DNA of 64,000 nucleotides from Actinopolymorpha pittospori (GCF_014873875.1 NZ_JADBEM010000001.1:7192001-7256000); one strand, 5' to 3'; counted from the first letter of the stretch, positions 9,716 to 17,769 are shown. The notes: a model not told the origin generated them from the letters alone. Numbers and translations are program-made.

Positions 9716-10639
9716 TCAGCCGCTGCTCTCCAGCGAGTCGCCCTCGTTGACGACGACCTTGTCCACGGCGCTCGCCTCGACGTCCCACTTCTCCAGGATC
9801 TTCTGGTAGGTGCCGTCCTCGAGCATCTGTCCGAAGCCGTACTGCAGGGCCGCGATCATCTCCTTGTCGCCCTTCTTGACCGCGACCGCGTCGTAGGAGG
9901 ACGCGAACGGGGTTCCGGCGACCTCGAGCTTGCCGCCGGACTCCTTCGCCTGGTAGGCGGCCTTGCCGAGGTTGGCGATGTTGGCATCAGCCCGCCCGTT
10001 CGTCAGCTGCAACAGGGCGTCGGCGACGGTCGGGAACTTCAGGATCTCTACCGGCTTCTGTCCGGCCCCGGTGCACTTGGCCGACTGGGCCTCGGCGAGG
10101 TCGACGGAGATGGTGCCCGTGACCAGGCTGAGGGTCTTCCCGCACATGGCGTCCTGGGAGTCGACCTTGCCGGGGTTGCCCTTCGGAACGATGAAGACCT
10201 GACCCGACTCGATGAAGTCGACGAAGTCGACCTGCTTCTGCCGCTCGGCGGTGTCGGTGATCCCCGACATCGCGATGTCGTAGCGGCCGGCCTGCAGGCC
10301 CGAGATCAGGGAGGCGAACTTCGTGTTGACGAACTCCGCCTTCACGCCGAGTTCCTTGGCCAGGGCGTTGCCCATGTCGACGCTCACGCCGATGATGGTC
10401 TTGCCGTCGGGGCCGATGAAGTTGTTGGGCGGAAGTTGGGCGTCCGTGGCGATGGTCAGGGTCCCCGCTTCCTGGACACTCTTGGGCAGCAGGGTGCTCG
10501 CGGGACTGGGTGCCCCGGTGGAGCTCGCATCGGTGGTCGCGCCGGAGGATCCGCAGGCGGCCGCTCCGAGGAGCAGGGCGGCGCTGGCCAGGGTCGCCGC
10601 GGCGATGGAGTGAGTACGGGTGGAACGCTGCCTCAGCAT
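9716..10639 (-). CDS. Amino acid ABC transporter substrate-binding lipoprotein (family 3)
   Basis: A 307-residue lipoprotein with lipobox GAAAC, C29. The mature part is a family 3 solute-binding protein: TLTIATDAQLPPNNFIGPDGKTIIGVSVDMGNALAKELG, here given as two adjacent short motifs, TLTIATDAQLPPNNF and IIGVSVDMGNALAKELG, then SGITDTAERQKQVDFVDF and GRADANIANLGKA. It captures the ligand outside the membrane for the permease. Its ATG overlaps the MmgE/PrpD stop by one base (TGATG), which places transporter and enzymes in one transcript. Ligand identity cannot be read from sequence. Confidence 0.92.
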   Translation of the reverse strand: MLRQRSTRTHSIAAATLASAALLLGAAACGSSGATTDASSTGAPSPASTLLPKSVQEAGTLTIATDAQLPPNNFIGPDGKTIIGVSVDMGNALAKELGVKAEFVNTKFASLISGLQAGRYDIAMSGITDTAERQKQVDFVDFIESGQVFIVPKGNPGKVDSQDAMCGKTLSLVTGTISVDLAEAQSAKCTGAGQKPVEILKFPTVADALLQLTNGRADANIANLGKAAYQAKESGGKLEVAGTPFASSYDAVAVKKGDKEMIAALQYGFGQMLEDGTYQKILEKWDVEASAVDKVVVNEGDSLESSG

Positions 10640-12090
10640 CAGGAACCTTTTCTTTCCGGTGACCCGTGGGTGGGGGCAAGCTGGCGAAGGCCCGACATGA
10701 GGTCGGTCATCGACAGGTGTGGGAGCCGCTGGAGAGCCTTTTCGAGCGCCTCCACCTGCTGAGCAGGCAGTGCCGTCGAGGCGTTGGTGCGGAACTTCGT
10801 GAGGTGCTCGTCGGCGGTCAGCGTGCGGGCGCCGAATCCACGGTTGACGGGGATGGTGATCTCCCCCTCCTCCCCCTGCTGGGTGCAGTAACGCAGGACG
10901 CAGGAGATCCTTCGGGGGAACGCGGCGGTGGCGGACTCCGCGTCGACCATGCGGACGCGTGCCGCCAGTGCCCGCCGCCGCGGCTCGACCGCGGCGGCGT
11001 CGGTGAAGTCCTCGAGGCTCACACCGAGCCCACCGCCCCCGAGCATCGCGGCCGCGAACGCGTACGGGCCGCTGAACTGGGCCTCGTAGCCCGTCTCCGG
11101 GCTGGCCTTCTTCGCCGGCGGTTCGGCGATGGTCCGCAGGGTGGGCTTGGCGACTCCGGCCTCGACCCAGTCCAGCTGGTCGGCGGTGATGCCACGCTCG
11201 CGAAGCTGGAGCGCCGCGTCGATCACCGGGTGGGTGTAGATGTTGCAGGGGTAGGGCTTGAAGCCGACGGCGCCCAGCGTCCAGTCGGTGCCCAGGTTGT
11301 CGGTCAGCGCGCGGAGGTCGACCCGGTCTCCGCAGTGGGCCTGCAGGAACCCGAACCGGCCTTCGAGCACGGTGGGCGGACCGGTGAGGCCGGCCACGGC
11401 GAGTTCGGCCGCGACCGTGCCGGAGTGGGCGGCCCAGCCGCAGTGCACCTTCTTGACCGTGCCGCCGGTGCGGTTGGCCTCCAGCAGGCCGGCGCCCATG
11501 CTGGCCGCGATCCCGATCGAGTGCCCGATGACGTCCTGGTCACCGCCGAGCAGCATGGCCACCGCCACGGCGGATCCCAGGGTGCCGCAGATCGAGGTGG
11601 CGTGCAGGCCGCGTTCGAAGAAGACGGAGTTGCCCAGTGCGTCGTCGTAGCCCGCCATCCCGAGGCGGTTGGTGATCTCGATCCCGACCACGGCCGCCGC
11701 CACGACGGCCTCGTAGGAGGCTCCCACCGCCTCCGCGGTGGCGAGCACCGCCGGAATGACCGAGGCGCTGGGGTGCAGAACCGACGGCAGGTGGGTGTCG
11801 TCGAAGTCGAGGGCGTGGGCGAGGGTTCCGTTGTGGAAGGCCGCCGAGGCAGTCGGCACTCCGTCGTCGAGCCCGATCGCGGTGGCGCGCGGGGCACCGC
11901 CCCAGGTGCGCACCACGGTCGAGGTCACCGGAAAGACGGCGGTGGTGGTGGCCGCGAGTGAGTTGCCGAGGACGTCGACGATCCGGCCCCGGATGTCCTC
12001 GCCGAACCGCTCGACCAGCGTCGGGTCCGCGCGCTGGTCTACGGCGAAGCGTGCGAGCAGGTGCGCGATGGGTTGCGCGTCGGAGGTCAT
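10639..12090 (-). CDS. MmgE/PrpD family protein
   Basis: A 483-residue protein starting ATG 12090 (MTSDAQPIAHLLARF). It has the MmgE/PrpD fold signatures: an N-terminal helical domain with AFHNGTLAHALDFDDTH, GYDDALGNSVFFERGLHATS, GLLEANRTGGTVKKVHCGWAAHSG, and FKPYPCNIYTHPVIDAA near the lid domain. Characterised relatives are 2-methylcitrate dehydratase, cis-aconitate decarboxylase and iminodisuccinate epimerase, so the chemistry is proton abstraction next to a carboxylate. The methylcitrate pathway partners are absent here. The neighbours (aminotransferase, aldolase, cyclase hydrolase, amino-acid importer) make a dehydratase or epimerase of an imported amino-dicarboxylate or its keto product more likely than PrpD itself. 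ATG overlaps the cyclase stop by 4 nt. Confidence 0.88.
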   Translation of the reverse strand: MTSDAQPIAHLLARFAVDQRADPTLVERFGEDIRGRIVDVLGNSLAATTTAVFPVTSTVVRTWGGAPRATAIGLDDGVPTASAAFHNGTLAHALDFDDTHLPSVLHPSASVIPAVLATAEAVGASYEAVVAAAVVGIEITNRLGMAGYDDALGNSVFFERGLHATSICGTLGSAVAVAMLLGGDQDVIGHSIGIAASMGAGLLEANRTGGTVKKVHCGWAAHSGTVAAELAVAGLTGPPTVLEGRFGFLQAHCGDRVDLRALTDNLGTDWTLGAVGFKPYPCNIYTHPVIDAALQLRERGITADQLDWVEAGVAKPTLRTIAEPPAKKASPETGYEAQFSGPYAFAAAMLGGGGLGVSLEDFTDAAAVEPRRRALAARVRMVDAESATAAFPRRISCVLRYCTQQGEEGEITIPVNRGFGARTLTADEHLTKFRTNASTALPAQQVEALEKALQRLPHLSMTDLMSGLRQLAPTHGSPERKGS

Positions 12091-12911
12091 TGTGCGGTCA
12101 CCGCCAGTGGACGCAGGGGCGATCCCGTGCCGCCGAGGATCTTCAGCGGAATCGCGACGAACAAGAACTCCGCGACCTTGTCGGCCGCGAGCTTTTCGAG
12201 GTCGAGCATCTCCAGGAGGTAGATGCCGCGTTCGACGAGGAGCAGCCGGTGCACGGGAAGCAGTGAGTGGCCTTGCCCGGCGGGGATCTGCTCGACCGAT
12301 GTGGTGTCGCCGCCCACGGCCACCACGCCGCTGTCGGCGAGCCAGGTGGCCGCGTCGGTGGTGATGCCGGGTACGCCGTCGTGCAGGCCGAGGAACCGCT
12401 GCGGGTCGCTGAAGAAGCGGGACCAGCCGGTGCGGATGACGACGACGTCGCCGGCGCGTACCTCGACGCCGGAGGAGGCGGCCGCTGCTTGCAGGCTCGC
12501 GGCGTCGACCGGTGCTCCGGGGTCGAGGACCTCGACGCCGGCGTTCGCCGCGACGTCCAGCAGCACTCCTCGGCACAGGAACGGTGGGATGGTCTCGGCG
12601 CCGTGGGTCGTGAACCGTCCGGTCTGCTGGGCGGCCGCCGCGTCGACTCCTCCGTGCAGGCATCCGCCGTCGGAGAAGTGTGAGAGCGCGTCGATGTGGG
12701 TGCCGACATGCCCGCCGGTGATGATGAGTTCGCTGGCCGAGGAGGTGCCGTCGGCGCGGTTCTGGTCACCGTGACGGCGTTGCAGCGCCAGCCGGAAGCC
12801 GGGGTGGTTGGGTGAGCACGCCATGCCGGTCTGCAGGGTCTGGGCGAGGTCGTAGACCGTGCCGGCGGACAGGCTCGCCAGGACCGAGGCGAGTGCTGGG
12901 TTCTGGTTCAC
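12087..12911 (-). CDS. Cyclase-family metal-dependent hydrolase (kynurenine formamidase-like)
   Basis: A 274-residue protein starting at GTG 12911, which overlaps the RraA stop as GTGA. The family metal motif is intact: HVGTHIDALSH with H68, H72, D74 and H78 as ligands. Later motifs DVVVIRTGW and VAVGGDTTSVE fit the fold. Members include kynurenine formamidase and isatin hydrolase, which hydrolyse amides or strained rings; many are annotated only as cyclase. No kynurenine pathway gene is nearby, so an amide or lactam hydrolysis step in this operon is the reasonable reading. The stop overlaps the MmgE/PrpD start by ATGA. Confidence 0.88.
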   Translation of the reverse strand: MNQNPALASVLASLSAGTVYDLAQTLQTGMACSPNHPGFRLALQRRHGDQNRADGTSSASELIITGGHVGTHIDALSHFSDGGCLHGGVDAAAAQQTGRFTTHGAETIPPFLCRGVLLDVAANAGVEVLDPGAPVDAASLQAAAASSGVEVRAGDVVVIRTGWSRFFSDPQRFLGLHDGVPGITTDAATWLADSGVVAVGGDTTSVEQIPAGQGHSLLPVHRLLLVERGIYLLEMLDLEKLAADKVAEFLFVAIPLKILGGTGSPLRPLAVTAQ

Positions 12912-13594
12912 GATGCCTCCCAGATGACGCCGCGGCGGATCAGTTCCTCGTCGATGCCGGCCCGTCGGGGTGAGCCGCCGCGGATCTCCTGGATGCGCTT
13001 GGCCTCCCGCTCCTGGATCGCCTGGGCTTCGGCGAGCACGACGTCGGCGTCGTGGCGGGGGACGATGACCACGCCGTCGGCGTCGGCCACGACGAGATCG
13101 CCGGGGGCGCACACCACGCCGCCGATCGCGACCGGCCGCCCGATCTCGCCGGGTCCCTGCTTGAACGGCCCGGCAGGACTCACGCCCCGGGCGAACACGG
13201 GCAGGCGCAGCTCTGCCAGCGATGCCACGTCGCGGACGACCCCGTCGAAGACCAGGCCGCCCACTCCGAGCGCGGCGGCGCTCTGGGCCATCAGCTCCCC
13301 GAAGAGGGCGCGGGTCAGGTCGCCCTGGCCGTTGACGATGATCACGTCACCTGGCTCGGCCATGTCGATCGCCTTGTGGATCATCAGGTTGTCGCCGGCC
13401 CGAACCCAGACCGGGAGGGCGGAGCCGACGCATCGCGCGCCTGGCCAGACGGCCTGGATGTGCGGGTCGACGACTCCGAGCCGGTTCATGGCGTCGCCGA
13501 CGTTGGGCGAGGGCACCCCGGCGAAGGCGGCGATGGTGGCGGCATCGGGTCGGGTCCAGCCCGACGCGATGCGGAATCCCGGTGATCCGCTCAT
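12908..13594 (-). CDS. RraA-like aldolase/decarboxylase
   Basis: A 228-residue member of the RraA / 4-hydroxy-4-methyl-2-oxoglutarate aldolase family. The diagnostic region GVGGLVFDGVVRDVASL carries the Arg and Asp that bind substrate and metal, and the family GE(L) helix appears in RALFGELMAQSAAALG. Non-RraA members cleave 4-hydroxy-2-oxoacids to pyruvate or decarboxylate oxaloacetate. The C-terminal extension QEREAKRIQEIRGG is typical of the catabolic forms rather than of RNase E inhibitors. It overlaps the aminotransferase stop and the cyclase start by 4 nt each, and would act on the keto acid made by transamination or dehydration in this operon. Confidence 0.88.
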   Translation of the reverse strand: MSGSPGFRIASGWTRPDAATIAAFAGVPSPNVGDAMNRLGVVDPHIQAVWPGARCVGSALPVWVRAGDNLMIHKAIDMAEPGDVIIVNGQGDLTRALFGELMAQSAAALGVGGLVFDGVVRDVASLAELRLPVFARGVSPAGPFKQGPGEIGRPVAIGGVVCAPGDLVVADADGVVIVPRHDADVVLAEAQAIQEREAKRIQEIRGGSPRRAGIDEELIRRGVIWEAS

Positions 13595-14742
13595 GCGGGC
13601 ACCCCTTCGAGTTCGCGTTCGGTGGTGGCGATGGCCGCGGCCACGTCCACGTCCTGGCCCTGCTCCTGGACCGAGCCGGCGAGCTGCCAGACGTCGAGGC
13701 GGATGTCGTCGGGTTGGCAGTAGCCCATCGTCCCTACGCGGATGACGGTTCCGTCGAGCGGTGAACGGCGGGCGCCGGCGATCTGGGTGCCGTAGCGGTC
13801 GCGCATGGTGGCGACGATCTTGGCGGCGTCGATCCCTTTCGGCGTGCGGAGGACGCTGACACAGGGGGACGCGACGTCGGCGTCGGGGTACAGCGACAGA
13901 CCGAGGTGGGCGGCACCCGCCGCGAGCGCCCGGCCCAGTCGTGCCTGCCGCGCGAAGGTCTCGGCGATGCCGGCCTCGTGCACCATCCTCAGCGCCTCGT
14001 GCAGGGCGCGGACGAGGTTGACGGCGGGGGTGAAGCTCGCCTGCCCCTGGGCTGCCATCTCTCGCGCTTTGCGCAGGTCGAAGTACTCACCTCGCGCAGC
14101 CACCTGGTCGATCCGCGTCCAGGCCTTGTCCGAGGCGGTCACCAGGGCGAGCCCGGGCGGGCACATCAGGCCCTTCTGGGAGGCGGAGACGACCAGGTCC
14201 AGCCCCCAGGCGTCGGTCTCGATCGGGAGGCAACCGAGGCTTGACACGGCGTCGACCACCAGCAGGGCGGACGTGTCGCGTACGACGTCGCCGATCGCGG
14301 CCAGGTCGGTGACCGCGCCGGTGAACGTGTCGTTGTGGGCGGCCAGGACGGCGACGAACTCCCCGCCGTCCGGGGCGGAGAGGCGGCGGCGGAGCGCGTC
14401 CGCGTCGGCGCCGCCACCCCACGGGGAGGAGAGCGCTTCCACCGACGCGCCGAGGGAGGTCGCGAGACGTCCGAAGCGTGCGCCCCAGTGGCCGTTGTCG
14501 AGGGTGAGAACGCGGTCACCGGGTCGCAGGCTGTTGGCGAGCACGGCTTCCAGAGCGCCGGTCCCCGAGGACGTGAGCACGATCGGGCTGGCCGTCTGAG
14601 TCCCGAACAGCGGCTGGAGCATCGCCGCCGTGTCGTTGAGGAGCTCCTTGAACTCCGAGCCGCGGTGGTAGATCACCTGCTGGCCCAGTGCCTGAAGCAC
14701 CCGTGGCGGGACTGGAGTTGGTCCCGGTACCCGAAGTCGCAT
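13591..14742 (-). CDS. Class V PLP aminotransferase (alanine/aspartate-glyoxylate type)
   Basis: First gene of the operon, 383 residues from ATG 14742. An earlier in-frame ATG lies at 14766, but the later one has the AAAGG ribosome site 7 nt upstream and starts at the conserved MRLRVPGPTPVPP. The PLP lysine is K190 in SASQKGLMCPPG, and D164 in VVDAVSS contacts the pyridine nitrogen. The protein resembles serine-pyruvate, alanine-glyoxylate, aspartate-glyoxylate and ureidoglycine-glyoxylate aminotransferases, which use glyoxylate or pyruvate as amino acceptor. No purine catabolism gene is nearby, so ureidoglycine is less likely. Its position at the head of the operon suggests removal of the amino group from the imported compound as an early step. 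Confidence 0.9.
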   Translation of the reverse strand: MRLRVPGPTPVPPRVLQALGQQVIYHRGSEFKELLNDTAAMLQPLFGTQTASPIVLTSSGTGALEAVLANSLRPGDRVLTLDNGHWGARFGRLATSLGASVEALSSPWGGGADADALRRRLSAPDGGEFVAVLAAHNDTFTGAVTDLAAIGDVVRDTSALLVVDAVSSLGCLPIETDAWGLDLVVSASQKGLMCPPGLALVTASDKAWTRIDQVAARGEYFDLRKAREMAAQGQASFTPAVNLVRALHEALRMVHEAGIAETFARQARLGRALAAGAAHLGLSLYPDADVASPCVSVLRTPKGIDAAKIVATMRDRYGTQIAGARRSPLDGTVIRVGTMGYCQPDDIRLDVWQLAGSVQEQGQDVDVAAAIATTERELEGVPA

Positions 14743-14762
14743 GCGCCGCCTTTCGTCACGTT

Positions 14763-14799
14763 GCATGCAGTTGTATACAGCAGTGCACAGCCGTATGCA
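14763..14799. promoter_or_regulatory. Operator candidate: four heptamers at exact 10-bp period
   Basis: GCATGCA (14763), GTATACA (14773), GTGCACA (14783) and GTATGCA (14793) begin exactly 10 bp apart, 21-57 nt upstream of the aminotransferase start. Units one and two extend to perfect palindromes, TGCATGCA and TGTATACA. FCD-type GntR regulators commonly bind TTGTATACAA-like palindromes, so the regulator at 7249-7926 is the likely ligand. The spacing would stack several dimers on one DNA face. Confidence 0.6.
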
Positions 14800-15000
14800 A
14801 GAGACTTCCAGTCGCGTAGAGTCACCCTCCAGGGTCAGCTCGACCGCGCGGATTCCCTGCCCTCAGAGGGAGTTCGCGGCATGTCGCCAGCTCAGCCCGC
14901 GTTCGGCGCGGCCGCGCCGTGACGGTGTGTGAGCAGGCGATCAGGTCAGGCGTGGGCTCGCTTCGCCGCCGACGCTGTTGGAGCTAGCTGGCGCTCCTGA
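14800..15000. other. Intergenic DNA upstream of the catabolic operon
   Basis: No gene is supported here. It should contain the -35/-10 region for the minus-strand operon, but I see no convincing consensus. It ends at a stop codon (14998-15000) in the frame of the dprA remnant, with no recognisable dprA sequence before it. Confidence 0.5.
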
Positions 15001-15246
15001 CCCCTGAAGCAGGCCGAGCTGGAGCTGGCTCGATGGCGCGATGGGGGCATTACCGTCGCCACGGTCCTCGACAGCGACGATCCCGCCCCGCTCCGCGACA
15101 TCCACCAGGTCCCGCCCATCATGTTCAGGCGGGGCGAGCTGGTACCCAACGACCGCGCGGTGTCGGTAGTCGGCTCACGCGGCGCTTCGGACCGCGGCCT
15201 CAGAGTCGCCGCGGAGCTCGCCCTGGTCAGCTCCGGCGACGCATGA
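15001..15246 (+). pseudogene. dprA/smf fragment (DNA-processing protein A)
   Basis: A frame without a start codon encodes about 81 residues ending at TGA 15244-15246. It matches the beginning of the DprA Rossmann domain: TVLDSDDPAPLRDIHQVPP, then IMFRRGEL, then AVSVVGSRGASDRGLRVAAELA, the motif that in real DprA loads RecA on transforming DNA. The match stops just where the SG(x)ARGID segment should follow, and the N- and C-terminal parts are absent. It lies between unrelated genes, so this is a deletion scar rather than a working gene. Confidence 0.65.
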
Positions 15247-15269
15247 CCGCCTGCGCCCGTGGCCACACA

Positions 15270-15701
15270 TCACACCGGGTCGCCAGATCGCGTTATCGGG
15301 CGTGGGTCCTCGGTGATCGAGTCGTCGAACTCACCGCGAGCCTTCAGGATCTCCTGGGCATGTTCCATGGACCATTCGGCGATCGCGCTGGTCAGCCTCC
15401 CAGCCTCACTCCCGAGAGTGGTCAGGCCGTACTCCACTCGCGGTGGGACGGTCGGATAGACGGTTCGAGTGATGAGGCCATCACGTTCCAGGGCCCGCAG
15501 CGTCTGGGTCAGCATCTTCTGCGTGATGCCCTCGAGGACCCGCCGCAACTCGTTGAACCGCATCGGCCGATCGCGCTCGCGCAGGGCGGCCAGGACATAC
15601 AGCGCCCACTTGCTGGCGAGCACCTCGATCACGGTGCGCGACGGACAGTCGTGGCGGTAGACGAGTGTCCTGCCGACGCTCGCACGCGAAGTAGTACCCA
15701 T
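15270..15701 (-). CDS. HxlR-family transcriptional regulator
   Basis: A 143-residue winged-helix protein starting ATG 15701. It carries the HxlR hallmarks: a Cys near the N-terminus (YRHDCPSRTVIEVLASKWA), then FNELRRVLEGITQKMLTQTLRALERDGLITR and a beta-wing with PPRVEYGLT. Proteins of this family often sense reactive electrophiles or quinones through that Cys and control a neighbouring oxidoreductase. The divergent gene at 15810 is a quinone-type reductase, and three similar 8-bp elements lie between them. The start codon abuts the first element, suggesting direct autorepression. Confidence 0.88.
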   Translation of the reverse strand: MGTTSRASVGRTLVYRHDCPSRTVIEVLASKWALYVLAALRERDRPMRFNELRRVLEGITQKMLTQTLRALERDGLITRTVYPTVPPRVEYGLTTLGSEAGRLTSAIAEWSMEHAQEILKARGEFDDSITEDPRPITRSGDPV

Positions 15702-15702
15702 G

Positions 15703-15747
15703 AGGTACCTAGATATCAAACAGGTGCCTACTTCACAACAGATACCT
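15703..15747. promoter_or_regulatory. Three 8-bp repeats in the HxlR/oxidoreductase promoter
   Basis: AGGTACCT (15703-15710, a perfect palindrome), AGGTGCCT (15722-15729) and AGATACCT (15740-15747) recur at 19- and 18-bp steps between the divergent genes. They are the likely HxlR operators. Confidence 0.55.
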
Positions 15748-15809
15748 CCCCCTTCGAGGATGGGTCCGTGGCCGAGCGGCCATCCGTGTCGAAGGAAAAG
15801 GGTGATGAG

Positions 15810-16772
15810 ATGACGGGCCGGATGCGGGCGATCAGCCAGCGCACCTTGGGCGGACCGGAGGTCTTGGAGGTCGTCGAGGTCGACCGGCCGGCGCCTGGTC
15901 CTGGCGAGGTGCTGGTAGGAATCCATGCCCCTGGGGTCAACCCAGCTGACTGGAAGAGACGCTCCGGACTCGTGCGGAGGTTAGGCGAACCGCCCTTCAC
16001 CCTCGGGCTGGACCTGTCCGGGGTGGTGGAGGCGACGGGTGACCAGGCGAGACGGTTCCAGCCCGGCGATGCCGTGCACGGGGCCGTCCTGCCACCCCAC
16101 GGCGCCTACGCCGAGTTCGTCGCCGTGCCGGAGAGCTCGCTGGCACTCGTCCCGCCGAGCCTGGATCACGTGCACGCCGCAGCACTCCCGACCGCCGCGC
16201 TCACAGCGTGGCAGCCGCTCGTGCACGTCGCCGGCGTCCACGCCGGTCAACGGGTACTCGTCCATGCGGCAGCAGGTGGCATCGGACACCTCGCGGTGCA
16301 GATCGCCAAGTCACGCGGGGCGTACGTCATCGGCACCGCCCGACCGGACAAACACGACTTCCTACGAAGCCTGGGCGCCGACGAGCTGATTGACTACACC
16401 ACCACCGACTTCGCGGCGACGGCGCGGGACATCGACGTGGTACTGGATCCGATCAGCGGCGAGTACGCACTGCGATCACTGGACACACTCGCGCCTGACG
16501 GGATCCTTCTCGACATCCGAGGCACCGGACCGGATCGCGATGGGGTCAGGGAACAGGCCCACGCACGTGGTCTGCGCTACGTCGAGTTCGGATTCAGCCC
16601 ATCCGGCTCTGATCTCGAAGCCATCGACCTTCTGGTGGAACGCGGCGCCCTGCACGTCGTGGTCGACCAGACGTTCCCCCTGGAAGAGGCGGCCAAGGCG
16701 CACGAACTCAGCGCGACCGGCCGCGTCACAGGCAAGATCGTCCTGACCGTTGGCGGGTCGCCCGGCCACTGA
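15810..16772 (+). CDS. NADP-dependent quinone oxidoreductase-like protein (MDR family)
   Basis: A 320-residue zinc-free medium-chain reductase starting ATG 15810, with GGAAAAGG upstream. Residues show the GroES-like fold (GEVLVGIHAPGVNPADWKRRSG, quoted up to 20 as GEVLVGIHAPGVNPADWKR) and the nucleotide motif VLVHAAAGGIGHLAVQIAK, which resembles AxxGxxG/GxG binding of NADPH. The catalytic zinc Cys/His set of alcohol dehydrogenases is absent. Relatives reduce quinones or enones with NADPH. Divergent pairing with an HxlR sensor suggests induction by electrophiles and a detoxifying role in the cytoplasm. Confidence 0.88.
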   Translation: MTGRMRAISQRTLGGPEVLEVVEVDRPAPGPGEVLVGIHAPGVNPADWKRRSGLVRRLGEPPFTLGLDLSGVVEATGDQARRFQPGDAVHGAVLPPHGAYAEFVAVPESSLALVPPSLDHVHAAALPTAALTAWQPLVHVAGVHAGQRVLVHAAAGGIGHLAVQIAKSRGAYVIGTARPDKHDFLRSLGADELIDYTTTDFAATARDIDVVLDPISGEYALRSLDTLAPDGILLDIRGTGPDRDGVREQAHARGLRYVEFGFSPSGSDLEAIDLLVERGALHVVVDQTFPLEEAAKAHELSATGRVTGKIVLTVGGSPGH

Positions 16773-16791
16773 CATCTCTTCGGGGCGCCGG

Positions 16792-17682
16792 TCAGGACAG
16801 GTCGAGGGCGCGGAGTCGCTCGGCGTCGGCGAGGATGTCGATCGCGACGATCCGCCCCTCCCGCACCGTGCAGCCCGTCACCGAGACCGGCGTCCCCTCG
16901 GGCGTCGTCGTGAGGACCCCGGCGACACCGTTGACGATCACCGGCTCCGCGTGGGCCGCCACCCGCGAGAAGGTCAGAGCGCCCTCCGCGACGGTCCTGA
17001 CGCCGCGCACCTGCCTCAGGCCGCCCGCGGCACCGGAGTCGATCCGCAGCACCACGTCCGGGTCGAGCACCGCGACGAGGCCGTCGAGGTCACCGTCGCG
17101 TGCGGCCGCGAGGAAGGCCTCGACCAGCCTCCGCTGCTGGACGAGATCGACGTCTGATGCCGGGGCGGCGCCCCGCACTCGGCGGCGTGCCCGGCTCGCC
17201 AACTGGGTGGCGGTGCCCGGGGAGCGCCCCACGATGGGCGCGATCTCGGTGAAGGGAACCCCGAACATGTCGTGCAGCACGAACGCGAGCCGCTCGACGG
17301 GGGTGAGGGTGTCCAGCACCACCAGGAGCGCCAGCCCGACCGAGTCGGCCCGCAGCGCCGCGTACTCGGGATCGTCTCGGTCCTCGCGGCTGAGGATGGG
17401 GTCCGGCAGGCGCGCCTCGATCGGCTCCTCCCGCCGTGACCTGCGCGAGCGCAGCAGGTCCAGACACACCCGGGCCACCACGGTCGTCAGCCAGCCGCCG
17501 AGGTTGTGCACCTCGCTGGTGTCCGTACGGGCCAGTCGCAGCCAGGCTTCCTGCACCGCGTCGTCCGCATCGCTGCGCGAACCGAGCATCCGGTACGCCA
17601 CGGCACGCAGGTGAGCGCGGTGGCTCTCGAACTGGTCCGCCAGCCATTCTTCGTCGTGCACGTCAGGTTCCTCCGTCGACAT
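16792..17682 (-). CDS. sigJ: ECF41-group sigma factor with SnoaL-like C-terminal domain (SigJ-like)
   Basis: A 296-residue sigma factor. Region 2 (HRAHLRAVAYRMLGSRSDADDAVQEAWLRL) is followed by region 4 (ERLAFVLHDMFGVPFTEIAPIVGRSPGTATQLASRARRR, here only named in part) and a C-terminal SnoaL-like domain (about 180-296). The linker SGAAGGLRQVRG and NGVAG correspond to the DGGGK- and NGxP-type motifs of ECF41, where the C-domain replaces an anti-sigma factor. A promoter matching the ECF41 consensus lies just upstream on the same strand. The divergent carboxymuconolactone decarboxylase-like gene is the standard ECF41 partner. Confidence 0.9.
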   Translation of the reverse strand: MSTEEPDVHDEEWLADQFESHRAHLRAVAYRMLGSRSDADDAVQEAWLRLARTDTSEVHNLGGWLTTVVARVCLDLLRSRRSRREEPIEARLPDPILSREDRDDPEYAALRADSVGLALLVVLDTLTPVERLAFVLHDMFGVPFTEIAPIVGRSPGTATQLASRARRRVRGAAPASDVDLVQQRRLVEAFLAAARDGDLDGLVAVLDPDVVLRIDSGAAGGLRQVRGVRTVAEGALTFSRVAAHAEPVIVNGVAGVLTTTPEGTPVSVTGCTVREGRIVAIDILADAERLRALDLS

Positions 17683-17695
17683 CCGTCATAGCACT

Positions 17696-17722
17696 GACGA
17701 ACCCCGAAGCGCCGATATGACA
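17696..17722 (-). promoter_or_regulatory. ECF41-type autoregulatory promoter of sigJ
   Basis: Reading the minus strand, TGTCATA (17722-17716), a 16-bp spacer and CGTC (17699-17696) match the ECF41 consensus TGTCACA-N16-CGTC in all but one base. The start codon at 17682 would give a leader of only about 8-10 nt. Confidence 0.6.
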
Positions 17723-17769
17723 GGTCGGCGCCGATCGGTGAGCAGCGACGATCCATGGAGGAAAGCAGC

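Noticed and set aside
10639..12663. A longer MmgE/PrpD start inside the cyclase gene
   Set aside because: The first 190 residues are an Arg-rich antisense-like frame; ATG 12090 overlaps the cyclase stop as ATGA.
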